DNA of 64,000 bases from the NCBI RefSeq assembly GCF_003318295.1, contig NZ_QOCW01000025.1:1-64000 (forward strand). Reading direction: 5' to 3'. Below, in pieces: positions 8,936-18,990 of this stretch. The position numbers and the translations under genes were made by a program. A model generated the notes under the pieces. That model did not search any database and had not been told where the DNA came from. It was given only the letters and a program-made list of their open reading frames with translations. How positions within the stretch are numbered: the stretch's first letter is position 1; the number at the start of each line of letters is the position of its first letter. Source of the stretch: Bacillus taeanensis (lineage in GTDB: Bacteria > Bacillota > Bacilli > Bacillales > UBA6769).

Positions 8936-10354
8936 TTGAAAAATGTACGGTTACCATCACTAACGGAAGTAGTTGTTGTATTGTTATTATTTCTTGCAGT
9001 TGTCTTTTCCTTTACAGCATTTTTTAACTTACCGATTCAGCTCGCTTTATTTATCTCTTGGTTTCTTGTAATTTTACTCGGCCTGCGTTTAGGTTATCGT
9101 TATCATACACTTCAAGAAGGAATTATGAGAGGAATTTCAAATGGACTTGAAGCTGTATTGATCTTAACCGCGGTTGGCGCTCTTATTGGAACTTGGATCG
9201 CCGGCGGTATTGTACCCACGCTCATCTACTATGGATTAGAATTTATTCATCCAAGCATTTTCTTGTTAGCAACACTTATTATTTGTTCCATTACATCTTT
9301 AGCAACCGGGACTTCTTGGGGAACAGTTGGAACAGCAGGAATTGCCATGATGGGAATTGGAGAAGGCCTCGGTATTCCCCTTCCAATGGTAGCTGGAGCA
9401 GTTCTTTCTGGTGCTTATTTTGGTGATAAATTGTCACCATTATCCGACAGTACGGTTCTTGCTGCATCGATGTCAAAAGTAAATGTCATTTCACACGTAA
9501 AATCAATGTTGTATCTAGATGTTCCGGCATTTATCATTACCGGGATTCTCTTTACAGGTGCTGGATTTCTCTACAGTGGGAAAAATGTTGACTTAGAACG
9601 TGTTGAATTTATTAAAACAGCACTTCTTGAACAGTTTGACATTCAGATTTGGATGATGATTCCTGCAATCGTTGTTATTCTGCTTCTTGTTATGAAACAG
9701 CCTTCAATGCCGACAATTGCGATAGGTGCTCTGCTTGGTGCAATATGGGCTTCACTTTTCCAAGGTATGAACTTTGCTGATGCGATCAGCACAGCCTATA
9801 ACGGTTTTTTCATCCAATCTGGCATCGAATTTATTGATAACCTTCTAAATCGCGGTGGCATTCAAGGAATGCTTGGTTCAATTGTTGTCATAATTTTCGG
9901 ACTTGGATTTGGTGGATTATTAGAAAAATTAGGTGTATTAAAAGTGATTGTTGCACAGTTTGAGCACAAATTAAATTCAGCAGGTAATGTTACATTTTCC
10001 ACCTTACTTGTAGCTTTCTTAGCAAATGTTTTCGGCTGCGCTATGTATGTATCACTTATTTTAACGCCTAAAATTATGGAAACAAGCTATGACAAATTAA
10101 ACATTGATCGCAGAGTATTATCACGTAATACCGAAGTTGGTGGAACATTAACTTCTGGAATGATCCCCTGGTCTGATAACGGTATTTTCATGGCTGGTAT
10201 TCTCGGAGTAGCAACACTATCATATGTACCATTTATGTGGTTAAGCTTTGTTTCACTCGCAATTGCCTTAATTTATGGGTTTACAGGAAAATTCATATGG
10301 CAGGCTAAACCTGAACAAGCTGTGGAACAAGCTATTCATGAAAACGCTAATTAA
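8936..10354 (+). CDS. mleN: NhaC-family antiporter, MleN-like (malate-lactate/Na+-H+)
   Basis: A 472-residue integral membrane protein with about 11-12 helices. NhaC-family motifs include TSLATGTSWGTVGTAGIAMM and AGAVLSGAYFGDKLSPLSD, and near the C terminus TSGMIPWSDNGIFM. It starts at TTG after AAGGGGG. In B. subtilis mleN, mleA, ansA and ansB lie together. MleN exchanges malate for lactate coupled to ions. Here it is the first gene of the operon, followed by ansA, ansB and a truncated mleA, so it probably exports or exchanges the C4-dicarboxylate produced from aspartate. The exact substrate is inferred. Confidence 0.85.
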   Translation: MKNVRLPSLTEVVVVLLLFLAVVFSFTAFFNLPIQLALFISWFLVILLGLRLGYRYHTLQEGIMRGISNGLEAVLILTAVGALIGTWIAGGIVPTLIYYGLEFIHPSIFLLATLIICSITSLATGTSWGTVGTAGIAMMGIGEGLGIPLPMVAGAVLSGAYFGDKLSPLSDSTVLAASMSKVNVISHVKSMLYLDVPAFIITGILFTGAGFLYSGKNVDLERVEFIKTALLEQFDIQIWMMIPAIVVILLLVMKQPSMPTIAIGALLGAIWASLFQGMNFADAISTAYNGFFIQSGIEFIDNLLNRGGIQGMLGSIVVIIFGLGFGGLLEKLGVLKVIVAQFEHKLNSAGNVTFSTLLVAFLANVFGCAMYVSLILTPKIMETSYDKLNIDRRVLSRNTEVGGTLTSGMIPWSDNGIFMAGILGVATLSYVPFMWLSFVSLAIALIYGFTGKFIWQAKPEQAVEQAIHENAN

Positions 10355-10500
10355 CAATTAAAGGCCATACCTGATTAACCCCCTAACTAGTTAGACATCT
10401 TTAGTTGCTTTATATGGAATGAAGCGCGTCCGTTATGCTGGTAGTAAGGGAACAATCCAATACTTTTAATACATATATGAACAAGTATGGAGGAGATAGA

Positions 10501-11517
10501 ATGAAAAATATATTATTGCTTGCCACCGGAGGAACGATTGTCTCTGTTGAAAAGGGTCAGGGTTTAACACCTGAACTAACATCTGAAGAATTAATAAACT
10601 ATCTACCAATTGATAAAAACTTCAAGATTGAAAGCAAACAACTATTAAACTTAGACAGCAGTAATATACTGCCTGAACATTGGATACAACTTGCGGAAGC
10701 GATTCAGAAAAACTATGATGCTTACGACAGTTTTATTATTACACACGGTACGGATACTATGGCCTACACTGCTGCAGCATTATCATACATGATAACTAAC
10801 CTTGGTAAGCCCGTTATTCTAACAGGCTCACAAGTACCAATTCATTACAGTAAAACTGATGCACGGAAAAATTTATTGCAAGCCTATAAAATGGCTTGTG
10901 AAGATGTGAGCGGTGTTTATGTTGTTTTTGATGGTCGAATTATTAATGGGAAAAACGCAGTAAAAATGCGCACCAAAAGCTACGATGCCTTTGAAAGCAT
11001 TAACGCTCCTTATATTGCTTTTATTGAAGACGATAGCGTGCATTATTTGGGAACACAGCCAAAACGAAACAATAAACCACTTCAACTAAATACAGAGCTT
11101 TGTTCAAACATTTTTATTTTAAAACTTTATCCTGGTATAGATCCAATAATCTTCCATTATATTAAAAACCATTATAATGGAGTAATTATTGAAGCATTTG
11201 GAAGTGGTGGTATACCATTTTTGAAAAAAAATATTGCAGCTGAAATTAATAAGCTCATTGAATTAGGAATCGCTGTCGTAATTACCACACAGTGTCTTGA
11301 AGAGGGCATTCATTTAAGTCTATATGAAACAGGAAAAAAGCTCGATGAAAACAAGGTTATCCTTGGAAAAGATTTTAATACGGAAGCACTTGTCCCTAAA
11401 TTAATGATTGCATTAGGAAAAACAAAAAATTTAAAAGAAATTAAACAACTTATGGAAAGTAATGATATGTTTACTAGTTCAAGCATTCAAAAGAACAGAA
11501 GACTTGCAATCTATTAA
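10501..11517 (+). CDS. ansA: L-asparaginase
   Basis: A 338-residue protein that hydrolyses L-asparagine to aspartate and ammonia. Both catalytic threonine motifs are present: LLLATGGTIVSVEKG at the N terminus and ITHGTDTMAYTAAAL near residue 80-95. The start chosen is ATG 10501, preceded by GGAGGAGATAGA. An upstream ATG at 10435 in frame lacks a site. AnsB follows 29 bases after the stop. Confidence 0.95.
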   Translation: MKNILLLATGGTIVSVEKGQGLTPELTSEELINYLPIDKNFKIESKQLLNLDSSNILPEHWIQLAEAIQKNYDAYDSFIITHGTDTMAYTAAALSYMITNLGKPVILTGSQVPIHYSKTDARKNLLQAYKMACEDVSGVYVVFDGRIINGKNAVKMRTKSYDAFESINAPYIAFIEDDSVHYLGTQPKRNNKPLQLNTELCSNIFILKLYPGIDPIIFHYIKNHYNGVIIEAFGSGGIPFLKKNIAAEINKLIELGIAVVITTQCLEEGIHLSLYETGKKLDENKVILGKDFNTEALVPKLMIALGKTKNLKEIKQLMESNDMFTSSSIQKNRRLAIY

Positions 11518-11546
11518 TCTTTTATTCATTACGAGGAGGAATTTGT

Positions 11547-12983
11547 ATGAATGGTAAACCGCCATACCGAATTGAAAAGGACTTTTTAGGGGAAAAAGAA
11601 GTACCCTACGATGCCTACTATGGAATCCAAACATTACGCGCAGTTGAAAACTTCCCAATTACCGGATATCGTGTTCATGAATCACTTATTTATGCCATTG
11701 CAATCGTAAAAAAAGCAGCTGCACGAGCCAATATGGCGACAGGACATCTCTCACCCTATTTTGGTCATGCAATTATAGAAGCAGCCGATGAAATCCTTTC
11801 TGGTAAGCTTCACGACCAGTTTATCGTGGATCCCATTCAAGGTGGTGCCGGAACATCACTAAATATGAACGCCAATGAAGTGATCGCAAATCGAGCTCTT
11901 GAACTTTTAGGAAAAGAAAAGGGTAACTATGCTTATTTAAGTCCAAACAGTCACATCAATATGGCACAGTCTACAAATGATGTATTTCCAACTACGATTC
12001 ATATGGCTGCCTTAAATATGTTAAAGAAACTCCTTGATGTGATGCGTTATATGGCATCTGTCTTCAGTGAAAAGGCACGAAGTTTTGATCACATTATTAA
12101 AATGGGCCGGACACATCTACAGGATGCCGTACCCATTCGACTTGGTCAAGAATTTGAGAGCTACCACCGCATGATTTTGCGCGACATTAAACGAATTGAA
12201 CGTACACGTGAGCATTTATATGAGGTGAATATGGGGGCAACTGCGGTTGGTACCGGATTAAACGCTGATCCAAAATATATTGAAGCTGTCGTCGGTTATC
12301 TTTCAGAGTTTAGCGGACTGCCATTAACAGGAGCGGAACACCTTGTCGATGCCACACAAAATACAGACGCCTACACGGAAGTATCATCGGCTTTAAAAAT
12401 TAGTATGGTGAACATGTCGAAAATCTCAAATGATCTGCGCTTTATGGCATCTGGCCCCCGTACTGGTCTTAATGAAATTCACTTACCTTCCCGTCAACCT
12501 GGTTCATCGATTATGCCTGGAAAGGTGAATCCTGTTATGGCTGAAGTCATTAACCAAATTGCCTTTCATGTGATGGGAAATGACCAGACTATAAGCCTCG
12601 CCTCTGAAGCAGGACAGTTTGAGCTCAATGTTATGGAACCTGTTCTTGTCTTTAACCTGCTTCAATCGATTCATATGATGACAAACGGCTTCCAAGTTTT
12701 TACCGATTACTGTGTAGCTGGTATTGAGGCAAATGAACAGCTTTTAAAAGAAAACGTTGAAAAAAGTGTTGGGGTGATTACGGCTCTCAATCCACATATT
12801 GGCTATGAACAATCAGCACAACTTGCACGTGAAGCAATCACATCAGGGAAATCAGTACGTGAACTGTGTCTTGCATCCAATATACTTTCAAATGAAGAAC
12901 TCAATATTATTTTAGATAGCTATGAAATGACACATCCAGGAATTGCTGGGGCTCATTTAAAAGAAAAAGAGATCGTTTTATAA
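11547..12983 (+). CDS. ansB: Aspartate ammonia-lyase (aspartase)
   Basis: A 478-residue member of the fumarase/aspartase superfamily, converting aspartate to fumarate and ammonia. Motifs seen: GGAGTSLNMNANEVIANRAL, MAQSTNDVFPT and the signature GSSIMPGKVNPVMAEV carrying the flexible catalytic loop. It starts ATG after a GAGGAGGAA site. With AnsA it forms the asparagine-to-fumarate route. The mleA remnant begins 20 bases downstream. Confidence 0.95.
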   Translation: MNGKPPYRIEKDFLGEKEVPYDAYYGIQTLRAVENFPITGYRVHESLIYAIAIVKKAAARANMATGHLSPYFGHAIIEAADEILSGKLHDQFIVDPIQGGAGTSLNMNANEVIANRALELLGKEKGNYAYLSPNSHINMAQSTNDVFPTTIHMAALNMLKKLLDVMRYMASVFSEKARSFDHIIKMGRTHLQDAVPIRLGQEFESYHRMILRDIKRIERTREHLYEVNMGATAVGTGLNADPKYIEAVVGYLSEFSGLPLTGAEHLVDATQNTDAYTEVSSALKISMVNMSKISNDLRFMASGPRTGLNEIHLPSRQPGSSIMPGKVNPVMAEVINQIAFHVMGNDQTISLASEAGQFELNVMEPVLVFNLLQSIHMMTNGFQVFTDYCVAGIEANEQLLKENVEKSVGVITALNPHIGYEQSAQLAREAITSGKSVRELCLASNILSNEELNIILDSYEMTHPGIAGAHLKEKEIVL

Positions 12984-13003
12984 CGGAAAGGATGGAGAGA
13001 AAT

Positions 13004-13171
13004 ATGAAATCATTACGTGATGAAGCACTTGCCATGCATAAAGCCAAACAAGGAAAGCTAGAAGTAAATGCAAAGGTACCTGTCCAAAACGCAAAAGACT
13101 TAAGCCTTGCCTATTCCCCTGGTGTGGCAGCACCTTGTAAAGAGATCTATAAAGACCGAAACTTCGGTTAA
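13004..13171 (+). pseudogene. mleA: Truncated malolactic/malic enzyme gene
   Basis: ATG with an AAGGATGGAG site opens a frame matching the N terminus of NAD malic enzymes (MKSLRDEALAMHKAKQGKLE, then DLSLAYSPGVAAPCKEI). After about residue 51 the similarity ends and a stop follows (codon 56), against more than 400 residues in full-length proteins. The last gene of the cluster was therefore cut by a rearrangement near base 13155. The expected malate-processing step is lost from this locus. Confidence 0.8.
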
Positions 13172-13188
13172 TTTTTCACCACTTTTAA

Positions 13189-13380
13189 GTTGCATATAAA
13201 AGCGTCAATACTGCTCCTAATAAAGTAAAAATCAAAGGAGCAGTTAAAAGGAAACAACTACAAATTAAAAATGATTATGGCTGGACAATTGATACGTTAC
13301 GAAACTATAAACTAACATTAAAAGATGTGCGAAAACCCAATGAACTCAAAGCTATTTTCCTCTCATTCTTTGGACAGTAG
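13189..13380 (+). pseudogene. C-terminal fragment of an unrecognised protein
   Basis: An open frame of about 63 codons without a start codon or ribosome site, basic in composition (contains KIKGAVKRKQLQIKNDYGW) and ending in FLSFFGQ. It follows the break in mleA and runs up to the terminator. It is probably the tail of a gene that was joined to mleA by deletion. I cannot assign a family. Confidence 0.35.
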
Positions 13381-13419
13381 TGATTTATCAAAATTTTCAA
13401 CGCTCTGCTTCAGAAAAAA

Positions 13420-13447
13420 CCTGCATAAAAACATCTTTTTATGCAGG
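13420..13447 (-). terminator. Rho-independent terminator of the mtl-ptsI operon
   Basis: Perfect stem CCTGCATAAAAA / TTTTTATGCAGG with a 4-base loop. On the minus strand it is followed by GGTTTTTTC. It lies about 100 bases after the ptsI stop and could also stop plus-strand transcription from the ans operon. Confidence 0.8.
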
Positions 13448-13547
13448 TGAAAATTTTGATTCTTGTTTACTTAATTAGTTTTGGAAACGAAATAGGACTA
13501 AACAACAACTAATCTAAATCATTTTGAGAAGAAGCCATCTTTTTTTT

Positions 13548-15290
13548 CTACTTTGCCAAAACGTGATTTTGAGATTTGATGAATGTCTCTTTCACAAATG
13601 CCTCTACTTCCTCAGCCGTTGACATCGTTAAAATCGTGTCAATCACTGCTTCAATCTCTGCTTTTGATAGAGTTGAAATTTGACTGCGTGCAGCAAGAAT
13701 CGATGTTGCACTCATACTGAACTCATCAAGACCAATTCCTAGTAAAAGTGGAATTGCGATCGAATCACCAGCCATTTCACCGCACATGCCAGCCCATTTG
13801 CCTTCTTTATGTGCGGCTTTTACAACCATATTGACAAGTCGTAAAATTGCCGGGTTGTACGGCTGGTAAAGATATGAAACTTTTTCATTCATACGGTCGC
13901 TTGCCATCGTGTATTGAATTAAATCGTTTGTTCCGATGCTGAAGAAATCAACTTCTTTCGCAAACAGATCGGCCATTACAGCTGTTGATGGAATTTCAAC
14001 CATCATGCCGACTTCGATGTTATCAGATACTTTGACACCTTCAGAAACTAGCTTGTCCTTTTCTTCAAGAAGGATCGCTTTTGCTTGTCTAAACTCATCA
14101 AGTGTGGCAATCATCGGGAACATCACTTTTAAATTTCCAAATGTGCTGGCGCGAAGCAGTGCACGCAGCTGTGTGCGGAAAATATCCTGCTCTTCTAAAC
14201 AAAGACGAATTGCACGGAATCCTAAAAATGGGTTCATTTCTTTTGGAAGGTTTAAATATGGAAGCTCTTTGTCACCGCCAATATCTAATGTCCGGATCAC
14301 AACCGGCTTGCCTTCCATTTTTTCAAGCACGGTTTTATATGCTTCAAACTGCTCGTCTTCTGTTGGCAGTTCATTACGTCCCATGTATAAAAATTCCGTA
14401 CGATATAAGCCAACGCCTTCCGCGCCATTTTCAAGTACGCCTTTTACATCATCTGGAGTACCGATATTAGCCGCAAGTTCAACATGGTGTTCATCTTTTG
14501 TCAAAGACGGCTCGTTTACAAGCTTCGCCCATTCTGCTTTTTGCGCTTCAAATTGTTCTTTCTTTTTCGTATACTGGGCGATTTCTTCTTCTGACGGATT
14601 AACAATCACATCGCCGTCTAATCCGTCAATAATAAGTAATGTATCGGCTTTAATCGCTTCAGTTACTGTTTTTGTTCCAACAACCGCTGGAATTTCCATT
14701 GAGCGGGACATAATCGCAGAGTGAGACGTACGTCCTCCGATGTCTGTCGCAAATCCTTTAACATATTTGCGGTTTAACTGTGCTGTGTCAGATGGTGTTA
14801 AGTCTTCTGCAATAATAATCACTTCTTCTGTAATGGAAGCTGGAGATGCGAATGTTACACCTAGAAGGTGAGCAAGCACGCGCTTTGATACGTCACGAAT
14901 ATCAGCAGCTCGTTCTTTCATATATTCGTTATCCATTTGTTCAAACATCGTAATAAACATGTTGGCCACGTCGTTTAGTGCACTTTCTGCATTAGCGCTT
15001 TCATTTTTAATTTTACTTTTGACTTTATCAACAAGTTCAGGGTCTTGAAGAACTAAAAGGTGCGCCGCAAAGATTTCTGCTTTATCTGCACCAAGTTCTT
15101 TTTCAGTATGCTCTTTAATCGCTTCCAATTCTTTTCTGGATTGGTTTAAAGCTTCATCTAAGCGCTCAATTTCTTGATCGGCATTTTGAATCGTTTTTGT
15201 ATCAATTTCAAGTTCAGGGTTTTCAAGAACAAATGCTTTTGCAATCGCAATTCCAGATGAAGCGGCAATTCCTTTAATCACTTGTGTCAT
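13548..15290 (-). CDS. ptsI: Phosphoenolpyruvate-protein phosphotransferase (PTS Enzyme I)
   Basis: 580 residues, normal length for Enzyme I, which moves phosphate from PEP to HPr. The phosphohistidine motif [13 protein letters not shown] is near residue 190. The PEP-binding barrel has [23 protein letters not shown], and the catalytic Cys motif [10 protein letters not shown] near the end. It lies 72 bases downstream of mtlD on the same strand, with an AAAGGGGAAAACG site. Normally ptsI is with ptsH. Here it is the last gene of a mannitol operon without ptsH, so it may be a second Enzyme I. Confidence 0.95.
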   Translation of the reverse strand: MTQVIKGIAASSGIAIAKAFVLENPELEIDTKTIQNADQEIERLDEALNQSRKELEAIKEHTEKELGADKAEIFAAHLLVLQDPELVDKVKSKIKNESANAESALNDVANMFITMFEQMDNEYMKERAADIRDVSKRVLAHLLGVTFASPASITEEVIIIAEDLTPSDTAQLNRKYVKGFATDIGGRTSHSAIMSRSMEIPAVVGTKTVTEAIKADTLLIIDGLDGDVIVNPSEEEIAQYTKKKEQFEAQKAEWAKLVNEPSLTKDEHHVELAANIGTPDDVKGVLENGAEGVGLYRTEFLYMGRNELPTEDEQFEAYKTVLEKMEGKPVVIRTLDIGGDKELPYLNLPKEMNPFLGFRAIRLCLEEQDIFRTQLRALLRASTFGNLKVMFPMIATLDEFRQAKAILLEEKDKLVSEGVKVSDNIEVGMMVEIPSTAVMADLFAKEVDFFSIGTNDLIQYTMASDRMNEKVSYLYQPYNPAILRLVNMVVKAAHKEGKWAGMCGEMAGDSIAIPLLLGIGLDEFSMSATSILAARSQISTLSKAEIEAVIDTILTMSTAEEVEAFVKETFIKSQNHVLAK

Positions 15291-15362
15291 AATCGTTTTC
15301 CCCTTTCATTATGTAAAGTGAATGAACAGGGATCAGATCCCTATTCGTTCACTTTGCTTCCA

Positions 15363-16526
15363 TTAAGCTTGTACGTTACTTTTTATTTCTTCATACTGCT
15401 TGATAATAAGAGCTGTCAGCGGACGATCTTCCGTTAAGCTGCTGTATTTTTGAAGTGCTCCTAACACACCTTCAGATGCAATAGTTTCTTGTACTTGAAC
15501 CGCTTCAGGATCTCCTTCAAAGTTATAAAGAAGAGCTGCTGCAATGGCAGATGCTAGATATGTTGGTTCTTCCTTTAACATCTCAACAATTTGAACAGCT
15601 GGACCGACTAAACGATCATTTTCGCCAAGCTTACGAATCGGCGCGCGGCCAACACGTGTTACTTCATCAGAAATATATGGGTTTTCAAAGCGTTTTAAAA
15701 TTTTATGAATATACGCTGTATGATCTTCTAATTTAAAATCATATTTTTCTACGAGAAGCGAGCCTGTTTCATGAAGTGCTTTTTCAACACTTTCACGAAT
15801 CTCAGCTGTATCCATCGCTTCTTTAATTGTTTTCACACCAAATTGATAACCTAAATAGGCAGTAACAGCATGACCTGTATTAACTGTGAAAAGTTTGCGC
15901 TCAATATAAGGTGTTAAATCATCAACATATGTTACACCTTCAACTGGCGGTTTTTCACCGATAATTTTTGACTGATCAACTACCCACTCATAAAAAGGCT
16001 CAACTGACACCATTAATTTGTCTTCATTTTTTTGATTTGGGACAATGCGGTCAACCGCTGAATCAGGGAAGCCAAACTGTTTATCAAATGCTGACTTCTC
16101 TTCATCAGATAGTTTTTCATAAACACTGTTCTTAAGCATCGTGCTGCCGCCAATTGCGTTTTCACAGGCAATCACATTTAACGGCTTCTCTGTTTCATTA
16201 GCGTGTTTACGTAAACCATCTGCAATAAGGTCCGCAATGAACTTTAAGATATTTGGACCAACCGCTGTTGTCACAAGATCTGCTTTTGCGATCATTTCAA
16301 CTACTTTTTCAGGATCCGTTTGGCTGTTAATGCCCTGCACGCCTTCAATATAAAGCTCTTCTTTTGATTCATCGGCAAGCACAACGCGATAAGCTTTTTT
16401 CTCGTTTAATGCATCAATTAACTCACTGTTAATATCGACAAAATAAACCTGATAACCGGATTGACTTAACAAGCTTCCGATAAAGCCGCGGCCAATGTTG
16501 CCTGCTCCAAAATGAACAGCTAACAT
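15363..16526 (-). CDS. mtlD: Mannitol-1-phosphate 5-dehydrogenase
   Basis: 387 residues; oxidises mannitol-1-phosphate to fructose-6-phosphate with NAD. The N-terminal Rossmann motif AVHFGAGNIGRGFIGSLL and the downstream VNTGHAVTAYLGY segment are typical for the family. It starts 2 bases after the mtlF stop, so the pair is coupled. Confidence 0.95.
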   Translation of the reverse strand: MLAVHFGAGNIGRGFIGSLLSQSGYQVYFVDINSELIDALNEKKAYRVVLADESKEELYIEGVQGINSQTDPEKVVEMIAKADLVTTAVGPNILKFIADLIADGLRKHANETEKPLNVIACENAIGGSTMLKNSVYEKLSDEEKSAFDKQFGFPDSAVDRIVPNQKNEDKLMVSVEPFYEWVVDQSKIIGEKPPVEGVTYVDDLTPYIERKLFTVNTGHAVTAYLGYQFGVKTIKEAMDTAEIRESVEKALHETGSLLVEKYDFKLEDHTAYIHKILKRFENPYISDEVTRVGRAPIRKLGENDRLVGPAVQIVEMLKEEPTYLASAIAAALLYNFEGDPEAVQVQETIASEGVLGALQKYSSLTEDRPLTALIIKQYEEIKSNVQA

Positions 16527-16527
16527 C

Positions 16528-16962
16528 TTAATTCACCTCTTCAAAGAAAGAGAGAAGTTCACTTTTGGATGTTGCGTTAATAATTTGATTTACTTTGTCT
16601 TCATCTGCGCATACAAGCGCAATTTTAGAAAGAATCTCTAAATGCTCACCGTCTTTCCCTGCAATCCCAATGACAAGCTTTACAATTCCGCCGCCAAAAT
16701 CAACACCGTCTGGAATTTGGACAATGGAAAGACCTGAAGTTTTTACAGATTTCTTCGCATCTTCTGTACCGTGTGGAATCGCCACAAAGTTACCCATATA
16801 TGTTGAGGTTAGCTCTTCACGTTCCATCATTTTATCAATGTATGATGCTTCTACGTAACCTTGTTCTACTAAAAGATTCCCTGCGATCTTAATTGCTTCT
16901 TCCTTCGCTGCTGCATGTACATTTAATAACACATTGTCTGCTGATAAAATTTGTTGTGCCAT
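16528..16962 (-). CDS. mtlF: PTS mannitol-specific EIIA component
   Basis: 144 residues, single EIIA domain. The active-site histidine is in FVAIPHGTEDAK. It accepts phosphate from HPr and passes it to EIIB of MtlA. It starts after an AGGAGAGG site, 50 bases downstream of mtlA. Confidence 0.95.
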   Translation of the reverse strand: MAQQILSADNVLLNVHAAAKEEAIKIAGNLLVEQGYVEASYIDKMMEREELTSTYMGNFVAIPHGTEDAKKSVKTSGLSIVQIPDGVDFGGGIVKLVIGIAGKDGEHLEILSKIALVCADEDKVNQIINATSKSELLSFFEEVN

Positions 16963-17012
16963 TTGTTAACCTCTCCTTATTTCATTTAGTTTTTATTAAT
17001 CAAATTACTTTT

Positions 17013-18800
17013 TTAACTTCTGACTAACATCGCTTGCTTTAAGCGCTCGATTAATTCCTCATATTTTGGACTTGCCAGGAAATTATCTACTGAAATATGT
17101 TCCGCATTTGGCAGCTTTGCTTTTGCGCGGTCTGTTAAGTTTTTATGCGTAATAACAATATCCGCATCATTTGGCAGATTATTAATTGATGTATTGGCTA
17201 CCTCAATATTCAAACCTGCTTTTTTAACTTTGTCGCGTAAAATCGATGCGCCCATTGCACTTGAACCCATTCCCGCATCACATGCGAAAATAATTTTATT
17301 GACCTCTTCTTTTTTAATTTCTTGTGTAGGTTCTTCTGAGATTACTTGTTCTTCTGTCTCACCGTTTTCTTGTAATTCACCAATAAGATCGTCGTATTTC
17401 GGACTGCTTAAGAAGTTATCAACAGAAATATGCTCGACATTTGGCAGCTTTGCTTTCGCACGGTCTGTTAAGTCTTTATGCGTAATCACGATATCCGCAT
17501 CATTTGGCAGATTGTTAATCGACGTGTTCGCTACCTCAATATCTAAACCAGCTTTTTGTACTTTGCTGCGTAAAATTGATGCGCCCATTGCGCTTGAACC
17601 CATTCCCGCATCACATGCGAAAATAATTTTATTTACATTTGCACGAACGACTTTTTCTTTGTTCTCTTGTGCTTTTTCTTCTGACTTTGCTGCAAGAGCT
17701 GACGCTGCACTGCTTTTCTTACCTTTCATTTGCTGCATTTTTTCGGCTGCTTCTGATAAATCTTCCTCTTCTGTTTTGCTTGCTTTTAAAATTACAGAAG
17801 CTACTGCAAATGATACTGCAGCTGATACAACTACACCGGCAAGCACTGCAAAGTATCCGCCTCTTGGTGTCATTGCAATCACCGCAAAAATACTTCCTGG
17901 TGAAAGCGGCGCTACCAATCCTGCATTTAATAAACTAAATGTAAACACACCACTCATACCACCGGCAATTGCTGCTAAAAGAAGAAGCGGCTTCATTAAA
18001 ATATAAGGAAAATAAATCTCCTGAACGCCACCAAAGAAATGAATCACTGCTGCACCTGATGATGACTGTTTTGCCATCCCTTTACCAAAGAACATGTACG
18101 CAAGTAAAATTCCTAAGCCCGGACCAGGATTTCCTTCTAATAAGAATAAAATCGACTTTCCGGCAGCAGCTGCCTGCTCAATTCCTAATGGACTTAAAAT
18201 CCCGTGATTAATCGCATTGTTTAAAAAGAGTATTTTCGCTGGTTCAATGAAAATGCTGGCAATTGGCAGCAGTCCTGCATCAACAATTACTCCTACACCT
18301 GCTCCAAGTGCCTTGTTTAACCCAAGTACGACCGGACCAATTGCTAGGGATGCGAGAAGTGTTAAAACCCCCGCAATAACTCCGGCTGAAAAGTTATTTA
18401 CAAGCATTTCAAAGCCTTGACGAACTTTACCATGAATCGCTCCATCAAACTTTTTGATCGCATATCCGCCGAGCGGTCCCATAATCATTGCTCCTAAAAA
18501 CATCGGAATGTCTGCGCCAACAATAACACCCATCGTTGCTGTAGCACCTACAACTCCGCCTCGTACATCATAAAGCATTTTACCGCCTGTAAACCCAATT
18601 AAAAGCGGCAGTAAATACATAACCATCGGATCAACTAACTTAGCAAGACTTTCGTTTGGAAACCATCCAGCTGGAATGAAGAGTGCTGTAATAATTCCCC
18701 ATGCTATAAATGCCCCGATATTCGGCATAATCATACCGCTTAAATAACTGCCGAAACGCTGCAATTTCACTTTAAATTCAACGTTACTAGTTTGTGTCAT
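17013..18800 (-). CDS. mtlA: PTS mannitol-specific EIICB component with duplicated EIIB domain
   Basis: 595 residues, against about 470-480 for usual Bacillus EIICB-Mtl. Residues 1-340 are the membrane EIIC domain with the substrate motif GGVQEIYFPYIL. A charged linker follows. Then come two EIIB domains in tandem: residues 389-478 with the phospho-Cys motif FACDAGMGSS (Cys396) and residues 500-595 with the same motif (Cys507). The two copies are nearly identical and are joined by a Glu-rich linker (EEQVISEEPTQE). Both keep the Cys, so both could carry phosphate. First gene of mtlA-mtlF-mtlD-ptsI, after a paired operator-like element at 18856-18960. Confidence 0.95.
   Translation of the reverse strand: MTQTSNVEFKVKLQRFGSYLSGMIMPNIGAFIAWGIITALFIPAGWFPNESLAKLVDPMVMYLLPLLIGFTGGKMLYDVRGGVVGATATMGVIVGADIPMFLGAMIMGPLGGYAIKKFDGAIHGKVRQGFEMLVNNFSAGVIAGVLTLLASLAIGPVVLGLNKALGAGVGVIVDAGLLPIASIFIEPAKILFLNNAINHGILSPLGIEQAAAAGKSILFLLEGNPGPGLGILLAYMFFGKGMAKQSSSGAAVIHFFGGVQEIYFPYILMKPLLLLAAIAGGMSGVFTFSLLNAGLVAPLSPGSIFAVIAMTPRGGYFAVLAGVVVSAAVSFAVASVILKASKTEEEDLSEAAEKMQQMKGKKSSAASALAAKSEEKAQENKEKVVRANVNKIIFACDAGMGSSAMGASILRSKVQKAGLDIEVANTSINNLPNDADIVITHKDLTDRAKAKLPNVEHISVDNFLSSPKYDDLIGELQENGETEEQVISEEPTQEIKKEEVNKIIFACDAGMGSSAMGASILRDKVKKAGLNIEVANTSINNLPNDADIVITHKNLTDRAKAKLPNAEHISVDNFLASPKYEELIERLKQAMLVRS
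17030..17636 (-). repeat. In-frame tandem duplication of the mtlA EIIB coding segment
   Basis: The segments 17636-17367 and 17303-17030 encode EIIB copies that differ at roughly ten residues of 90, mostly conservative changes (D/N, V/A, S/A, DD/EE). The DNA copies share long identical stretches, for example around CATGCGAAAATAATTTTATT. The duplication keeps the reading frame and includes a short variable linker. Confidence 0.9.
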
Positions 18801-18855
18801 CGATATTTCCCCCTTTACTGCTTATTAAAAACAAGATCACCTATTTTAAGATCTC

Positions 18856-18960
18856 TTGTTGACACTTTTTAAATAATAATTTCTACACCCTTATATTAAA
18901 GCGGTAACAGCAACAACTCAATGAAAGGAAAGTGCGATTTCGTCAATATAGTTGTTGACA
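18856..18960. promoter_or_regulatory. Paired TTGTTGACA operator-like sites before mtlA
   Basis: TTGTTGACACTTTTTAAA at 18856 and TTGTTGACACTTTTAAAA at 18952 are 96 bases apart and precede mtlA (start 18800). The same motif pair, about 95 bases apart, precedes the RbsB-like gene. The second site lies in an imperfect inverted repeat GTCAATATAGTTGTTGAC. Likely binding sites of a shared regulator. An alternative is that single copies act as -35 boxes on the plus strand. Confidence 0.5.
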
Positions 18961-18990
18961 CTTTTAAAATGTTGATATTTTTTCCATATA

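Noticed and set aside
13936-14724. Long 262-codon frame antisense to ptsI
   Set aside because: It lies fully inside a well-supported Enzyme I gene, is Ser-rich as expected of an antisense shadow, and has no ribosome site.
17194-18006. 270-codon frame antisense to mtlA
   Set aside because: Shadow of mtlA; it even shows the duplicated EIIB segment in antisense, which only reflects the repeat in the real gene.
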